The position numbers and the translations under genes are program-made. The notes below the pieces were generated by a model that saw only the letters and a program-made list of their open reading frames with translations, was not told where the DNA came from and did not search any database. From assembly GCA_964595485.1 (NCBI GenBank), contig CAZQQN010000004.1, positions 1 through 64,000 on the forward strand: a stretch of 64,000 nucleotides of DNA, written 5' to 3'. The DNA comes from CAZQQN01 sp964595485 (GTDB taxonomy: Bacteria > Bacteroidota > Bacteroidia > CAILMK01 > CAYYUA01). Of this stretch, positions 7,253 through 16,609 are shown in pieces; position 1 is the first letter of the stretch; the number at the start of each line of letters is the position of its first letter.

Positions 7253-7774
7253 ATGGCCGGCTCCATTTCCCATGATCGACAACACCTAATCCTAAGTGAA
7301 AAGACCAGGCAAAAAAAACTAGGAATCGTAACAGCCGGTTGGAACAGTGATGTAACTGATACCCTGCATCAAGGTTGCCGGAAAATTTTTGACGAATTCG
7401 GTTTTCCTGAGAAACAAATCGCTGAAAAGAAAGTCCCCGGATCCTTTGAATTGCCTTTAGGTGCCCAACTTATGGCTGAGTTAGGGAATGTGCAGGCGGT
7501 TGTTTGTATTGGCTGCATCATAAAGGGGGAAACACCCCATTTTCATTACATTGCTGAAACCGTTACCCAGAAAATCGGTGACCTTAATATTCACTACGCC
7601 ATCCCGTTTATTTATGGTGTTTTAACAGTAGAAAACGAAACTCAGGCAAAAGCCAGAGCAGGCGGTGATCATGGTAATAAAGGTGAAGAGGCAGCTTTAG
7701 CAGCATTGGAAATGTTGGAATTTCGCCATTCTTTTAACCAAGGCAAGCAGCAAGCTGGATTCCAGAAAAGTTAA
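7253..7774 (+). CDS. ribH: 6,7-dimethyl-8-ribityllumazine synthase
   Basis: RibH condenses the ribityl-aminopyrimidine with dihydroxybutanone phosphate to give lumazine, the penultimate step of riboflavin synthesis. Family motifs are GWNSDVTD (substrate binding), VPGSFELPLGAQ and GCIIKGETPHFHYI with the catalytic histidine, and IPFIYGVLTVEN. The 173 residues fit the family, with a slightly long tail. The next enzyme, riboflavin synthase (ribE), is encoded 40 kb away in this window. The gene ends 81 bp from the stop codon of a convergent gene. Confidence 0.95.
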   Translation: MAGSISHDRQHLILSEKTRQKKLGIVTAGWNSDVTDTLHQGCRKIFDEFGFPEKQIAEKKVPGSFELPLGAQLMAELGNVQAVVCIGCIIKGETPHFHYIAETVTQKIGDLNIHYAIPFIYGVLTVENETQAKARAGGDHGNKGEEAALAALEMLEFRHSFNQGKQQAGFQKS

Positions 7775-7790
7775 AGATAGAAACCTGGCC

Positions 7791-7816
7791 GGAAATTTCT
7801 TTTATTAAAAATTTCC
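7791..7816. terminator. Weak stem-loop between convergent genes
   Basis: GGAAATTT (7791-7798) pairs with AAATTTCC (7809-7816) around a 10-base loop in the gap between ribH and the convergent 1161-residue gene. The stem is AT-rich and lacks a long U-run, so termination activity is uncertain. Confidence 0.35.
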
Positions 7817-7855
7817 AAGCATCTTCCTATTTACTTAACCTTTTCTTAAAGCTTG

Positions 7856-10800
7856 TTAAAAATCCATCCCGATGGATAAGTAGGTCATCCCTTTATCCTT
7901 AAAGCTGTAATTTTCAAATCCCCACGCATGATCAAACCTTACAAAATACCCCAATAAGGTTGCTCTGAATCCAAAACCTGCTCCACCAACAATGGGGTTG
8001 CTGAGGTTAATAACAGAAATATCTAAATAGGGATCGTCATCGTAAACGGTTCTATTGAGGGCATTATCTTCCCCGAAAGGATTTTGGCCAGTCCAGGCAC
8101 TACCTACATCACCAAACCCAATGATCTGAAAGTCTTTAAAAAAGCTTGACATGATTGGCTTTTTATGAAACATTCGGAAAATGGGGATTCTCAGTTCTGT
8201 GTTTAGTACTGAGTAGGAGTTACCGTTCCGGATATTCTGTGAAAACCCCCTCAAGTTCGTGGCTAATGATTTGTAGACATAGTTTTGCTGGTCACTAACC
8301 TGTATATCTTCGTTGAATTGAGGGAAAAGCCAGTTATCAACACCACCCATGAAATAGACCACCTTAGATTGTCCGAAAGAAGAAGCAAAAGATAATCGAT
8401 TGGCCCAGGTAATATCTCTAAAAATCGGGATATAATTGCGAAAATCACCGCCAAAAGCCGAGAAAAGTTGGTTTTCACCATCCCCGTCAAACTTAAAAGA
8501 CCTAAAGCCATCCATATATAGCTTTAACCGGGTACCGGCTTTCAAATTTTTGCCTGTTTTCCTGGTGTTATCAAAAACGTAGGATAAATTAATCCCCATG
8601 AAATTTTGAACATCATTTGGCTCCTCAAGGGTGTTCCGTTCAGAGGCAAGAATAACGGTATTGTCCCTTCTTCCAAAAACTTCCCCCCGAATTGAAGCTT
8701 TTTCACTGAAAGGCCACTTTAATTGATAACTAAGCCCATGACTTTTTTCCTGCTTTTGTTTACTCCCGTTGTCAAACTGTTTTTTCTCTCCGTGCCTAAA
8801 GAAGGTTAATTTTTGATCCAACCTGTTTTTTAAGTTCTTATAACGAAAAAAGTAATCAGCACCCCTTAAATTACCCAATACACGCACACCGCCAGTTATA
8901 CGGTAATCCTCAAATAAATCGCTGACCCCCATTGTGAACATCATATTCATTACCGGATTGTAAACAAATGGTTCCGGATCATCTTGATTATAGGGCAGGT
9001 ACTTAGTGTTTATTATGCTATTGTCAAGCTGGGTTTGCAGATGGGTTGGAGTAAAAGATAAGAAATAAGGGTTGGCATCCCCTAAGAGCTCTCTTTCTTT
9101 TTCCCTTGCCTTTCTTCTGGCAGATTTTTCACGATTTTTTGATTGGTCTGCTTTCTCCGGTTTATTCGATTGATCCTTCTGTTGGTTACTTTCACCACCA
9201 TTATCTTCTCCAGTGAACTCACTTTGGAAATAGTAATCGTTGATATCTACAGAACCTGTATCAGCTTTTTGTCCACTTTGGTCCTTTGATGAACCAGGTT
9301 TATTGGCATTATTCCCTTCTCCAAGAAACCTGGCTTTAACCAAAGGGCTTTCGCGCCGTTGTTTATTCATTTCCAAGAGTTCATCGGAAAAGTCCGTCTT
9401 AGGCCTTGGAATAGCCTCAGAAGGGATACTACCCGGTATAGGGTAGGTGGCATACTTAACCTTATCGGCTTCCCTGTAAAATTCTGTTATCTGATTTTTC
9501 TTTTTGTTGATATTGTAGGAAATGATGTTTTGCGGTCTGTTGGTTAACTTGAAAGTATAAGCCGTATCTTTGTAAAAGAAACTTGTGTCCTTTGACTTTA
9601 TTGCGGTATCCTTAAAAGCAAGGTCAGGTATAAAAATATCGGAACCATCCGGGCGATCGAAGTAAAATGTATCACTCGGATACTTACCCGTATCTTCATA
9701 AGTAACAACCACCTGAGAATATTTGAAAATACTGTCTAACCTGGATGCATCTCTGTTGATAACGCCATTGCTGGGGGTTAGGTAACTAAAATATTTGTTA
9801 TTATACTTGTTTGGGTGAAGTTCATCTATGGCATTGGTAAAAGTCAGGCGTTTGAGGTTCTTATCCCGTTCTTTATAGTTGACATAAAAGACATCAAAAT
9901 TATCGTTGAATCCGCTCATTTTCCATCGTCTACGCTTTTTTATGAGGGTATCACTAGCCCGGTTAGAGCTAAAAACTATGGCATTGCCTTTATCCGCAAA
10001 CTCAGGATTTAAATCATCATAGATATCTTTGGTAACCTGCTGCAAAGAATTTGTCTGCCAATTAAAGAAGTAAATGTCAGAATTTCCTTTACTGACCACG
10101 GATAGCGCTATGAAACGGCCATCGTCTGAATAACTAAAATCAAGGACTTTCTCAAGCCGGAAGTTCTTCCGCTCTTTAACGATTTCCTCTTCTTCTGGCT
10201 CGTACTGCATAAAAGTTACGACAGATTCTTTCTCATCGACAATGGTTAACTGATTTTGAACCGGGCGCCAGGATATTAATGGATAATTTTTATCCAGCTC
10301 CATCAAATTGGTCTTATAGCCTGATTGGTAAATTTTTTCATGGTTATCTTCAGAAAAATCATAAATCCATACCTTCTTCTTTCCCATTTGATTGGTCACG
10401 TATGCTACTTTATCTCCCGCGGGGCTCATTTCAATCTGCATGAGATCCCCATCTTTCAATTCCGGTAAATCATTCTTGTAGGGAATTCTTGTCCTTATTG
10501 CCTCTTCTTCCTCTTTAAACTCCTGTCTTGCATATTCATACCATTCGTCAAATAGGTCATTATAATCTTTACCCAGAACGAATACAAAACCGCTTTCAAG
10601 GCTCTTATTAACCTTATTTAAATAAATGATGTTGGTAATGGTTGATTCTCCGTAAACATCAGCAATATATTTCCATATCGCTTGACTTATTAATGTTTGA
10701 TCTTCTTTTGGAAGGTGCTGAAAATTTTTAAAACGGCCTGACATAACCCCTGACTTGAGCCTTTCTTTTTTTTCCATTGACATAGGTTTACCAAAGTAAT

Positions 10801-11341
10801 CTGTCAGACCTTCAAGGTACCAATCCGGCAGGTTAAGTAAAGTGGAATTCTGTACTCGCTCTTGGATGCTGCCACCATATAGCATTTCATTTAATAAGAC
10901 CCGGCTTAAAGCTTCTCTCATTTGATTAAGGAGGTCAAAATGGTTGCCATTGAAATAGAGGAAAGCGTGATTACTCACGATTGGGGTTTTACCACTTGGG
11001 TTATCTTCTTTTTGGGTGTAACCAATATTGGTCTGCCGGAGATCACCATAGGAATTATAGATCATGAAAGTTATCCGGTTCCTGGCGCGATAATCTACTT
11101 GATCCTGTAGTTTATTTGCTTGCTTTTTTGCGTGCCGACCAACGAAGCGAGCCAGATCTTTCCCTTGACCATAGTAGTAAATATCAAATTCGTCAGTTCT
11201 GTAATATCGCCAGTTAAAATCCTTGAGCTGAACACGATTTTTCCCAAACTGGATATTCGTTCCCTGCGCCTCAGCTTTATCAAAGAGGCAACCACTCAAT
11301 AATGAGACCAACAGGACAATATTTAAACAGAACTTCCTCAA
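7856..11341 (-). CDS. Exported pseudo-peptidase / TolB-like propeller / outer-membrane barrel protein
   Basis: This is a large exported protein of 1161 residues. A signal peptide (cleavage after AEA, although LLSGC could also be read as a lipobox) is followed by three regions. Residues about 30-280 resemble a peptidase-MA gluzincin, but the HExxH position reads NEMLY while the later WYLEGLTDYF is kept, so it is probably catalytically dead. Residues about 290-560 carry TolB/PD40-type propeller repeats (GDKVAYVTN, GRFIALSVVSKGNSDIYFF, GNAIVFSSNRASD). After a charged low-complexity linker (about 670-750), the C-terminal 400 residues look like an outer-membrane beta barrel of Omp85/surface-antigen type, ending in aromatic-rich strands. 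Its function is unknown; an envelope role is inferred. It lies 52 bp downstream of the VWA-type gene, probably in one unit. Confidence 0.75.
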   Translation of the reverse strand: MRKFCLNIVLLVSLLSGCLFDKAEAQGTNIQFGKNRVQLKDFNWRYYRTDEFDIYYYGQGKDLARFVGRHAKKQANKLQDQVDYRARNRITFMIYNSYGDLRQTNIGYTQKEDNPSGKTPIVSNHAFLYFNGNHFDLLNQMREALSRVLLNEMLYGGSIQERVQNSTLLNLPDWYLEGLTDYFGKPMSMEKKERLKSGVMSGRFKNFQHLPKEDQTLISQAIWKYIADVYGESTITNIIYLNKVNKSLESGFVFVLGKDYNDLFDEWYEYARQEFKEEEEAIRTRIPYKNDLPELKDGDLMQIEMSPAGDKVAYVTNQMGKKKVWIYDFSEDNHEKIYQSGYKTNLMELDKNYPLISWRPVQNQLTIVDEKESVVTFMQYEPEEEEIVKERKNFRLEKVLDFSYSDDGRFIALSVVSKGNSDIYFFNWQTNSLQQVTKDIYDDLNPEFADKGNAIVFSSNRASDTLIKKRRRWKMSGFNDNFDVFYVNYKERDKNLKRLTFTNAIDELHPNKYNNKYFSYLTPSNGVINRDASRLDSIFKYSQVVVTYEDTGKYPSDTFYFDRPDGSDIFIPDLAFKDTAIKSKDTSFFYKDTAYTFKLTNRPQNIISYNINKKKNQITEFYREADKVKYATYPIPGSIPSEAIPRPKTDFSDELLEMNKQRRESPLVKARFLGEGNNANKPGSSKDQSGQKADTGSVDINDYYFQSEFTGEDNGGESNQQKDQSNKPEKADQSKNREKSARRKAREKERELLGDANPYFLSFTPTHLQTQLDNSIINTKYLPYNQDDPEPFVYNPVMNMMFTMGVSDLFEDYRITGGVRVLGNLRGADYFFRYKNLKNRLDQKLTFFRHGEKKQFDNGSKQKQEKSHGLSYQLKWPFSEKASIRGEVFGRRDNTVILASERNTLEEPNDVQNFMGINLSYVFDNTRKTGKNLKAGTRLKLYMDGFRSFKFDGDGENQLFSAFGGDFRNYIPIFRDITWANRLSFASSFGQSKVVYFMGGVDNWLFPQFNEDIQVSDQQNYVYKSLATNLRGFSQNIRNGNSYSVLNTELRIPIFRMFHKKPIMSSFFKDFQIIGFGDVGSAWTGQNPFGEDNALNRTVYDDDPYLDISVINLSNPIVGGAGFGFRATLLGYFVRFDHAWGFENYSFKDKGMTYLSIGMDF

Positions 11342-11393
11342 AAATCTAATTTTTACCTTAAATAGGTCAGATAGTAAGTTGCGCCACCATCAT

Positions 11394-13502
11394 TTAGTAA
11401 CCGCCATAATATTTACGAAATAACCATTCACAGCCTAACAAAAATATTATTACAAAAAACAGTAACTTATTGTGTATTAATTCCTTAAGTTGGTATTCCC
11501 TGTGGGTTACTGGTTTCATTGTGTCTAAATTCTTAATGGCTCGATAAAGCTGGTTTGTCTGGGAAGGGTAAAACATTTTACCATTACTTTCTTGGGCAAG
11601 CGTGTACAATAGTTTATGGTTTGCTACAGTATTCAAATGCTCATATTTAACAGCTTTAATCATAAAACGCCCAGTTAACGCAAAAGTTTCTTCTCCTAAC
11701 TTTGCGGTAGCTTTATAATCGTATTCCCCAACCGGCAGAAAACCAGCGTCAACCCGGTAGCCATTTGAAATCTCACGGAATTCAAATTTATATTCTTTTC
11801 CTTCTTTATTGGTTATTTTAAAATTTATATCAGCTCCCTCAACAGGTTCATAGCTATTGTTATAAAGCTCAGCTTCAAAGGTTACCCGCTCATCCTCAGT
11901 AAAGATTCGGTTTGGCTCCCTTAAACGGAAGCGGTCTTTGCCTTCCCTAACGGATAATAGTTGAATAGATTTCGAGATAAGCCCATTGATTATATCATGA
12001 TTTTCATTAAGCCGGTACTCATTCAAGTACCATCGCCATAAACCTGTTCCGCAGAAGACGCCCACCTTTTGATCCGGAAGCCTCAAAAAGCTCATTAACG
12101 GTTTATCTGTAGTAACCTCCCCGATCTTTTGCTTTAAAAGATTAGCATGTTGCGTATTAAAGATATAGTCTCCATGAGGTGTGTAAACTGGAGGGATGTC
12201 AGATAAAACCTGTTTTGTACCTTCTTTGACTTTGAATTGATTGAACTGGTCAACTACTTCAGGCCTTACTTTATCGGTCGCATTGTTACCTCCTTTAATC
12301 TGAAGGCCAATTTCAAGGTTATTGAAAGCAGTTAGTTCTGTCTGGTTACCAACCATTAGCAAAGCCGGTTTCCGCTCGGAAAGCATCTTTTTAATGAATT
12401 TCCTGCCATTTCCATTCTTGCCTGGCAATTCATGGGTAATAATTAGGTTGAAAGGATCTATTGTTGATGAAGATTTTTGCCATTGATCCAATGTATAGGT
12501 TTCAACTTTATAGCGTTCATTAGCCTCAATGGAATTTTTCAAAACCTTTATATCAGGATGGGGAGTTTGACTAACGATCAGAATCTTCTTTTTACTCTCC
12601 AACACATTAACAAAGAATTCTCTTTCATTATTAACCTTACTTATCTCATTTGCAAGGGGATCAACCCTGATTTCGTATTTATGGACACCTGGATCTCCTG
12701 CTTCTAAAAAAGCTCTGATCGTAGTATCCATGTTTTTTTTGCCTACATCAACCTGGGTGGTATATTCCCCTTGCCCATCTTTCAGTATTTTTAAATCCGT
12801 AGATTTCCCTTTAAGGCCTTCTGCCCGAAGAGTAACCTCCACAGGAAACTTATTTCCTGAAAATACGATATTGTTATGTCTAACATTTTTGATGAAAATA
12901 TCTTTTGGTGGGATAGTATCTCCCAAAGCTAGCGTATAAAAAGGAGCTTGAATTTTCTTTGCTGATGAAAGGGGATTTTTTCCTTCATTATAAATACCAT
13001 CACTGGCCAATACAATAGCCCCAAGATTCCTGTTGTAATACTGGTTGTATATCCCTTCAAGTGCTTCGCTGATATTGGTTTTCTTACCGGAGAAATCCAA
13101 CCCAAGACCATCTTCTAAGCCATTACCAAATTTAAAAGCATTAACCTCATAATTTTCCTCTAACCGACTAATTAAATCTGATATTTCATTATCAAATGAA
13201 TCCTTGTAAAAGGTTGAATCACGATTCAAGGTTACTGATCGCGAATTATCAGCTAGGACAGCTATAGATGGCTTATCTACCTCTTTGTAGAAATTTTTCA
13301 ATAAGGGAGATAGCAATAAGAAGGCAATGATACTAACAGCTAAAAAGCGAATAAAGGCCATCAGGAAAGTTGGGAATTCCCAAAACATTCCTTTATCTCC
13401 GAAATAAGTACGGTAATAGGCAATAAAAGCATAAGCAGCACCTGCCAGAAGACAAAAAACAATGAAGAATATGGGGTAATTAACTTGAATGCTGAAATTC
13501 AA
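11394..13502 (-). CDS. Membrane protein with VWA-like domain (BatA-like)
   Basis: The 702-residue protein begins with two membrane helices (about 8-28 and 45-67) and ends with one (about 678-695). In between lies a von Willebrand A-like domain with a MIDAS-type DNSRS motif at about residues 86-90 and ASDGIYNEGKNP further on. Ig-like segments and a glutamine-amidotransferase-like fold region (KILIVSQTPHPDIKVLKNSI) follow. The plan resembles large Bacteroidota VWA membrane proteins related to the Bat system, but no Bat or MoxR gene is nearby. The function is unknown. It precedes the propeller/barrel gene by 52 bp and has a good promoter upstream. Confidence 0.75.
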   Translation of the reverse strand: MNFSIQVNYPIFFIVFCLLAGAAYAFIAYYRTYFGDKGMFWEFPTFLMAFIRFLAVSIIAFLLLSPLLKNFYKEVDKPSIAVLADNSRSVTLNRDSTFYKDSFDNEISDLISRLEENYEVNAFKFGNGLEDGLGLDFSGKKTNISEALEGIYNQYYNRNLGAIVLASDGIYNEGKNPLSSAKKIQAPFYTLALGDTIPPKDIFIKNVRHNNIVFSGNKFPVEVTLRAEGLKGKSTDLKILKDGQGEYTTQVDVGKKNMDTTIRAFLEAGDPGVHKYEIRVDPLANEISKVNNEREFFVNVLESKKKILIVSQTPHPDIKVLKNSIEANERYKVETYTLDQWQKSSSTIDPFNLIITHELPGKNGNGRKFIKKMLSERKPALLMVGNQTELTAFNNLEIGLQIKGGNNATDKVRPEVVDQFNQFKVKEGTKQVLSDIPPVYTPHGDYIFNTQHANLLKQKIGEVTTDKPLMSFLRLPDQKVGVFCGTGLWRWYLNEYRLNENHDIINGLISKSIQLLSVREGKDRFRLREPNRIFTEDERVTFEAELYNNSYEPVEGADINFKITNKEGKEYKFEFREISNGYRVDAGFLPVGEYDYKATAKLGEETFALTGRFMIKAVKYEHLNTVANHKLLYTLAQESNGKMFYPSQTNQLYRAIKNLDTMKPVTHREYQLKELIHNKLLFFVIIFLLGCEWLFRKYYGGY

Positions 13503-13549
13503 AGGTTTCGTATTGTTTAAATTATTTAAAATGGCTCTAAGGCCTAAAT

Positions 13550-13580
13550 CAAATTTAGGCAGAAGTAGCGACTAATCAAC
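13550..13580 (-). promoter_or_regulatory. Promoter of the VWA-type gene
   Basis: On the minus strand, GTTG (13580-13577), a 19-bp spacer and TAAATTTG (13557-13550) approximate TTTG/TAnnTTTG, 48 bp before the start codon. The -7 box sits inside a short palindrome (cctaaatcaaatttagg) that could also be an operator. Confidence 0.55.
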
Positions 13581-13770
13581 CCTTGGACTACTCAGGTGAT
13601 ATTTACCCGCTAATTATTTGAGTTTTACCATGCAAATTAATTGCCTAAGTATCGCTCAAAGTTATTCTGGAATTGTAAGCGCTAATGCGTTGAATATTTA
13701 AAAAATTACCCGGCCATGTTGGAAAAATCGACCCCGCAATCGATTTTTGCTTAATAATAAGCGTATTCCA

Positions 13771-14313
13771 ATGACTCACTACATCCTTGACATTATCGTA
13801 GTTGTTACCATCTCATTATTTCTTTTTAGGGGCTTAAAAAAAGGGGCGATCGTTGAGCTAACTTTAATTATCGCTCTTTTGGCCGGCATTATTGCCTCCC
13901 TTGAATTAACAAATCCTGTAATTTCTTACTTTAAACCTACGCTTGGCAACAGCTTTTGGTTACCTTATTTATGTTATTTAGCCGTTTTTCTGGGGGTATT
14001 TTTCCTTATTCAACTTTTGGGGAAAAGTCTGGAAAAAATGCTAAAAATAACGCAGCTTAATTTTATAAACCGTTTAATGGGAGCTTTACTAAGCGTTTTG
14101 AAAATCACTTTTTTCATAAGCCTGATTTTTTGGTTATCCGACCAAGCAGAACTTTTCAGCCAACCAATAAAGGAACAGGCGTTAAGTTATCAATACATAG
14201 GCCCGATTGCCCCTTTGGTTATAGAAAAAACCACTCATATTTTTCCTTTGTTAGAAAGTGCAGTAAACGACTTAGAAATATTCTTTGAGGAAGTTAGCAG
14301 AAAAATTTCCTGA
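13771..14313 (+). CDS. CvpA family membrane protein
   Basis: The 180-residue integral membrane protein has four hydrophobic helices and the CvpA/colicin-V-production family pattern: ILDIIVVVTISLFLFRGLKK at the N terminus, then GKSLEKMLKITQLNFINRLMGALL before the last helix. CvpA-family proteins affect envelope integrity and secretion in other bacteria, but their molecular function is unclear. The ATG at 13771 gives the normal family start; a TTG at 13747 would add eight unlikely residues. The amidotransferase gene follows 56 bp later. Confidence 0.85.
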   Translation: MTHYILDIIVVVTISLFLFRGLKKGAIVELTLIIALLAGIIASLELTNPVISYFKPTLGNSFWLPYLCYLAVFLGVFFLIQLLGKSLEKMLKITQLNFINRLMGALLSVLKITFFISLIFWLSDQAELFSQPIKEQALSYQYIGPIAPLVIEKTTHIFPLLESAVNDLEIFFEEVSRKIS

Positions 14314-14369
14314 TAGGGAAATTTAACCTGTTATCTGAGCATAGGCTATATTCAGAACGAAGCTATTTC

Positions 14370-14963
14370 ATGTTTTTATTGATTGACAATCATGATTCCT
14401 TTTCTCATAACCTTTTGGATTATTGTCAACAAATCCATCCGGATTGCATGTTGGTAAGGGATGACGAACGGGATTTAAAGGACATCGAACGCATGGATCC
14501 GGAGGGCTTCATTTTTTCACCCGGGCCGGGTAGGCCAAAAGATCACCCGCTAATGCTTAACATTATAGAAAATTGGTACAGCAAAAAGCCTTTACTTGGT
14601 ATTTGTTTAGGGTTTCAAGCGATCGCAGAATATTTCGGGGCTCAAACGATCAAAGCCAATTATCCAGTCCATGGTAAAACTTCTACCGTTCACCACAATG
14701 GTGCCTTAAGTTTTTCAAATGTTCCCAGGCAATTTAAGGTTACCCGTTATCATTCTTTAATAGTTAAGGGCCTTGCTGACAACCCCGAATTAGAAACAAC
14801 GGCCTATACTGTTAATGATGGTATCCCTATGGCTTTTACTCACAGAGATCTTCCCATTCTTGGATTTCAGTACCACCCTGAGGCTATTTTAACCGAATAC
14901 GGTCTGACAATACTGACTAATTGGTTTGAAAATTTAAAAAAACCATTCGCAAAAATTCCTTAA
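14370..14963 (+). CDS. pabA: Chorismate-type glutamine amidotransferase (PabA/TrpG)
   Basis: This is a class I glutamine amidotransferase of 197 residues that supplies ammonia for aminodeoxychorismate or anthranilate synthesis. It has DNHDSFSHNLLDYC at the N terminus, FSPGPGRPKDHP, the nucleophile elbow GICLGFQAIAEYFG with catalytic cysteine, and the histidine-glutamate pair in FQYHPEAIL. No pabB, trpE or other trp gene is nearby, so PabA is slightly favoured over TrpG; in many bacteria one protein serves both partners. Confidence 0.85.
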   Translation: MFLLIDNHDSFSHNLLDYCQQIHPDCMLVRDDERDLKDIERMDPEGFIFSPGPGRPKDHPLMLNIIENWYSKKPLLGICLGFQAIAEYFGAQTIKANYPVHGKTSTVHHNGALSFSNVPRQFKVTRYHSLIVKGLADNPELETTAYTVNDGIPMAFTHRDLPILGFQYHPEAILTEYGLTILTNWFENLKKPFAKIP

Positions 14964-15112
14964 AATTTTGTACATTCCAACCCTGTTAAAACAAACAACA
15001 ATCCGATAAATGCTTGAATTTTCGTTAATTAATAAACCTGACAGCTATAAACTCAAGAATCTGCTATTCTTAAATTTGCATTGCCTTTCAAATCACATAA
15101 GATGACGAGATC

Positions 15113-15895
15113 ATGGATTTTAAAGTCAAAAAAGAAAACGGTTTTGAATTCGTGGAAGAAGGGCAAGGGCCTATATTGATGCTTCTTCATGGGCTTTTTG
15201 GTGCATTAAGTAATTGGCGGGATGTGCTCAAATATTTCTCTCAGGATTACAAGGTAATAATCCCCATTATGCCCATTTATGAAATGCCATTAAGGAAAAC
15301 CAACGTAGGTGGCTTGACAGACTACATCCATGATTTTATTATTTACAAGGACTACCAGGATTTAACCCTTTTAGGTAATTCCCTGGGTGGTCATGTGGCG
15401 CTGACTTATGCGCTTGAGCATCCTTCAAGGATAAAAGGTTTGGTGCTAACCGGTAGCTCAGGTCTTTATGAAAATGCCTTAGGAGGTACATTTCCGAGAA
15501 GGAATAATTATGATTTCATAAAATCAAAAGTTGAATATACCTTTTATAGCCCCAAAACCGCTACTAAAGAGCTAGTAGATGAAGTCTATGAAATTGTAAA
15601 TAACCGCCAGAAAGGCATGAAGATTATTTCAATGGCTAAATCTTCAATCCGGCATAACCTAAAAAAAGAAATTCAAAACATTACCATGCCAGCATGTTTA
15701 ATTTGGGGATCCAATGATAAGATAACCCCACCCTATGTAGCTGAAGAATTTAATAAACTAATGCCTAATTCAGAACTCAATTTTCTCAATGAATGCGGCC
15801 ATGCTCCCATGATGGAAAAACCTTCTGAATTTAATGCAGTTTTAAAACCTTTTCTTGAAAAGGTTATCTTCCAACCAAATCCAGAAGACGCATGA
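15113..15895 (+). CDS. Alpha/beta hydrolase
   Basis: A 260-residue alpha/beta hydrolase fold protein. The oxyanion motif LLHGLFGA, nucleophile elbow GNSLGG (serine), acid WGSNDKITP (aspartate) and final NECGHAPMMEKP (histidine) make a complete catalytic triad. There is no signal peptide. The substrate is not identifiable; small-ester hydrolases and MhpC-like C-C bond hydrolases look similar. Its stop codon overlaps the start of the CBS gene by 4 bp, which indicates translational coupling. Confidence 0.88.
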   Translation: MDFKVKKENGFEFVEEGQGPILMLLHGLFGALSNWRDVLKYFSQDYKVIIPIMPIYEMPLRKTNVGGLTDYIHDFIIYKDYQDLTLLGNSLGGHVALTYALEHPSRIKGLVLTGSSGLYENALGGTFPRRNNYDFIKSKVEYTFYSPKTATKELVDEVYEIVNNRQKGMKIISMAKSSIRHNLKKEIQNITMPACLIWGSNDKITPPYVAEEFNKLMPNSELNFLNECGHAPMMEKPSEFNAVLKPFLEKVIFQPNPEDA

Positions 15896-16554
15896 TTGCC
15901 AATAATCTTATTTCCGAAGAAATACCAACATTAAAGCCTGAAAGTACCCTAAAAGAGGCCAGGGCCATTTTTTTAGATTACTGCCTGTGCCACATACCCA
16001 TCGTTAAAGAGGAGCAATTCCTGGGTATTTTCCCGCTTGATATGATCTCTCCTCAAGTTGATGAAAAAACTTACCTGACAGAGTTTAAGGAAGACTTCAT
16101 ACTTTCCAGTGTTGATACCAACCGGCATCTTTTAAACATCTTTGAGGTAGCGGCAGAAAAAGAATTAACAGTTATTCCTGTTATAAAGGAAGCAAGTACT
16201 TATGAAGGCTCAATAGCACTGCTGGACCTTTTAAATGCTTTTTCCAGGATTTATTCATTCCAGGAAGTTGGTGGTATTTTCACCCTTGAAGTACCCTTTA
16301 GAAACTATGACTTATCTGAAATAGCCAGAATTGTTGAATCAAATAATAGTAAAATACTCAGCCTTTTTACCGAAACAGAGGAGAATAGCAATAAAGTCTT
16401 TATTACTGTAAAGGTCAACACCTTAGAGCTTAAACATTTACAAGCAACTTTTGAACGTTATGACTATAGCATCATTATTCATCATACCCATGATTCCCAA
16501 GAGCATGATTTACAAAGTCGTTACAACTTACTTATGAAATACCTTAATATATAG
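15892..16554 (+). CDS. CBS-domain protein
   Basis: The 220-residue protein begins with a pair of CBS motifs (LKEARAIFLDYCLCHIPIVKEE and a second half around LNIFEVAAEKELTVIPVIKE), which usually bind adenine nucleotides. A C-terminal part (about 135-215) looks like a small ACT-like regulatory fold (GGIFTLEVPFRNYDLSEIAR). No catalytic domain is attached. It overlaps the hydrolase gene by 4 bp and precedes nadK by 55 bp, the kind of nucleotide-sensing setting often seen near NAD kinase in Bacteroidota. A regulatory role is inferred. Confidence 0.8.
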   Translation: MIANNLISEEIPTLKPESTLKEARAIFLDYCLCHIPIVKEEQFLGIFPLDMISPQVDEKTYLTEFKEDFILSSVDTNRHLLNIFEVAAEKELTVIPVIKEASTYEGSIALLDLLNAFSRIYSFQEVGGIFTLEVPFRNYDLSEIARIVESNNSKILSLFTETEENSNKVFITVKVNTLELKHLQATFERYDYSIIIHHTHDSQEHDLQSRYNLLMKYLNI

Positions 16555-16609
16555 GTCTGAAATTTTTTGCCTACTAAAGTAACGCGCTAAAAACCCCAAA
16601 TTAACAATA

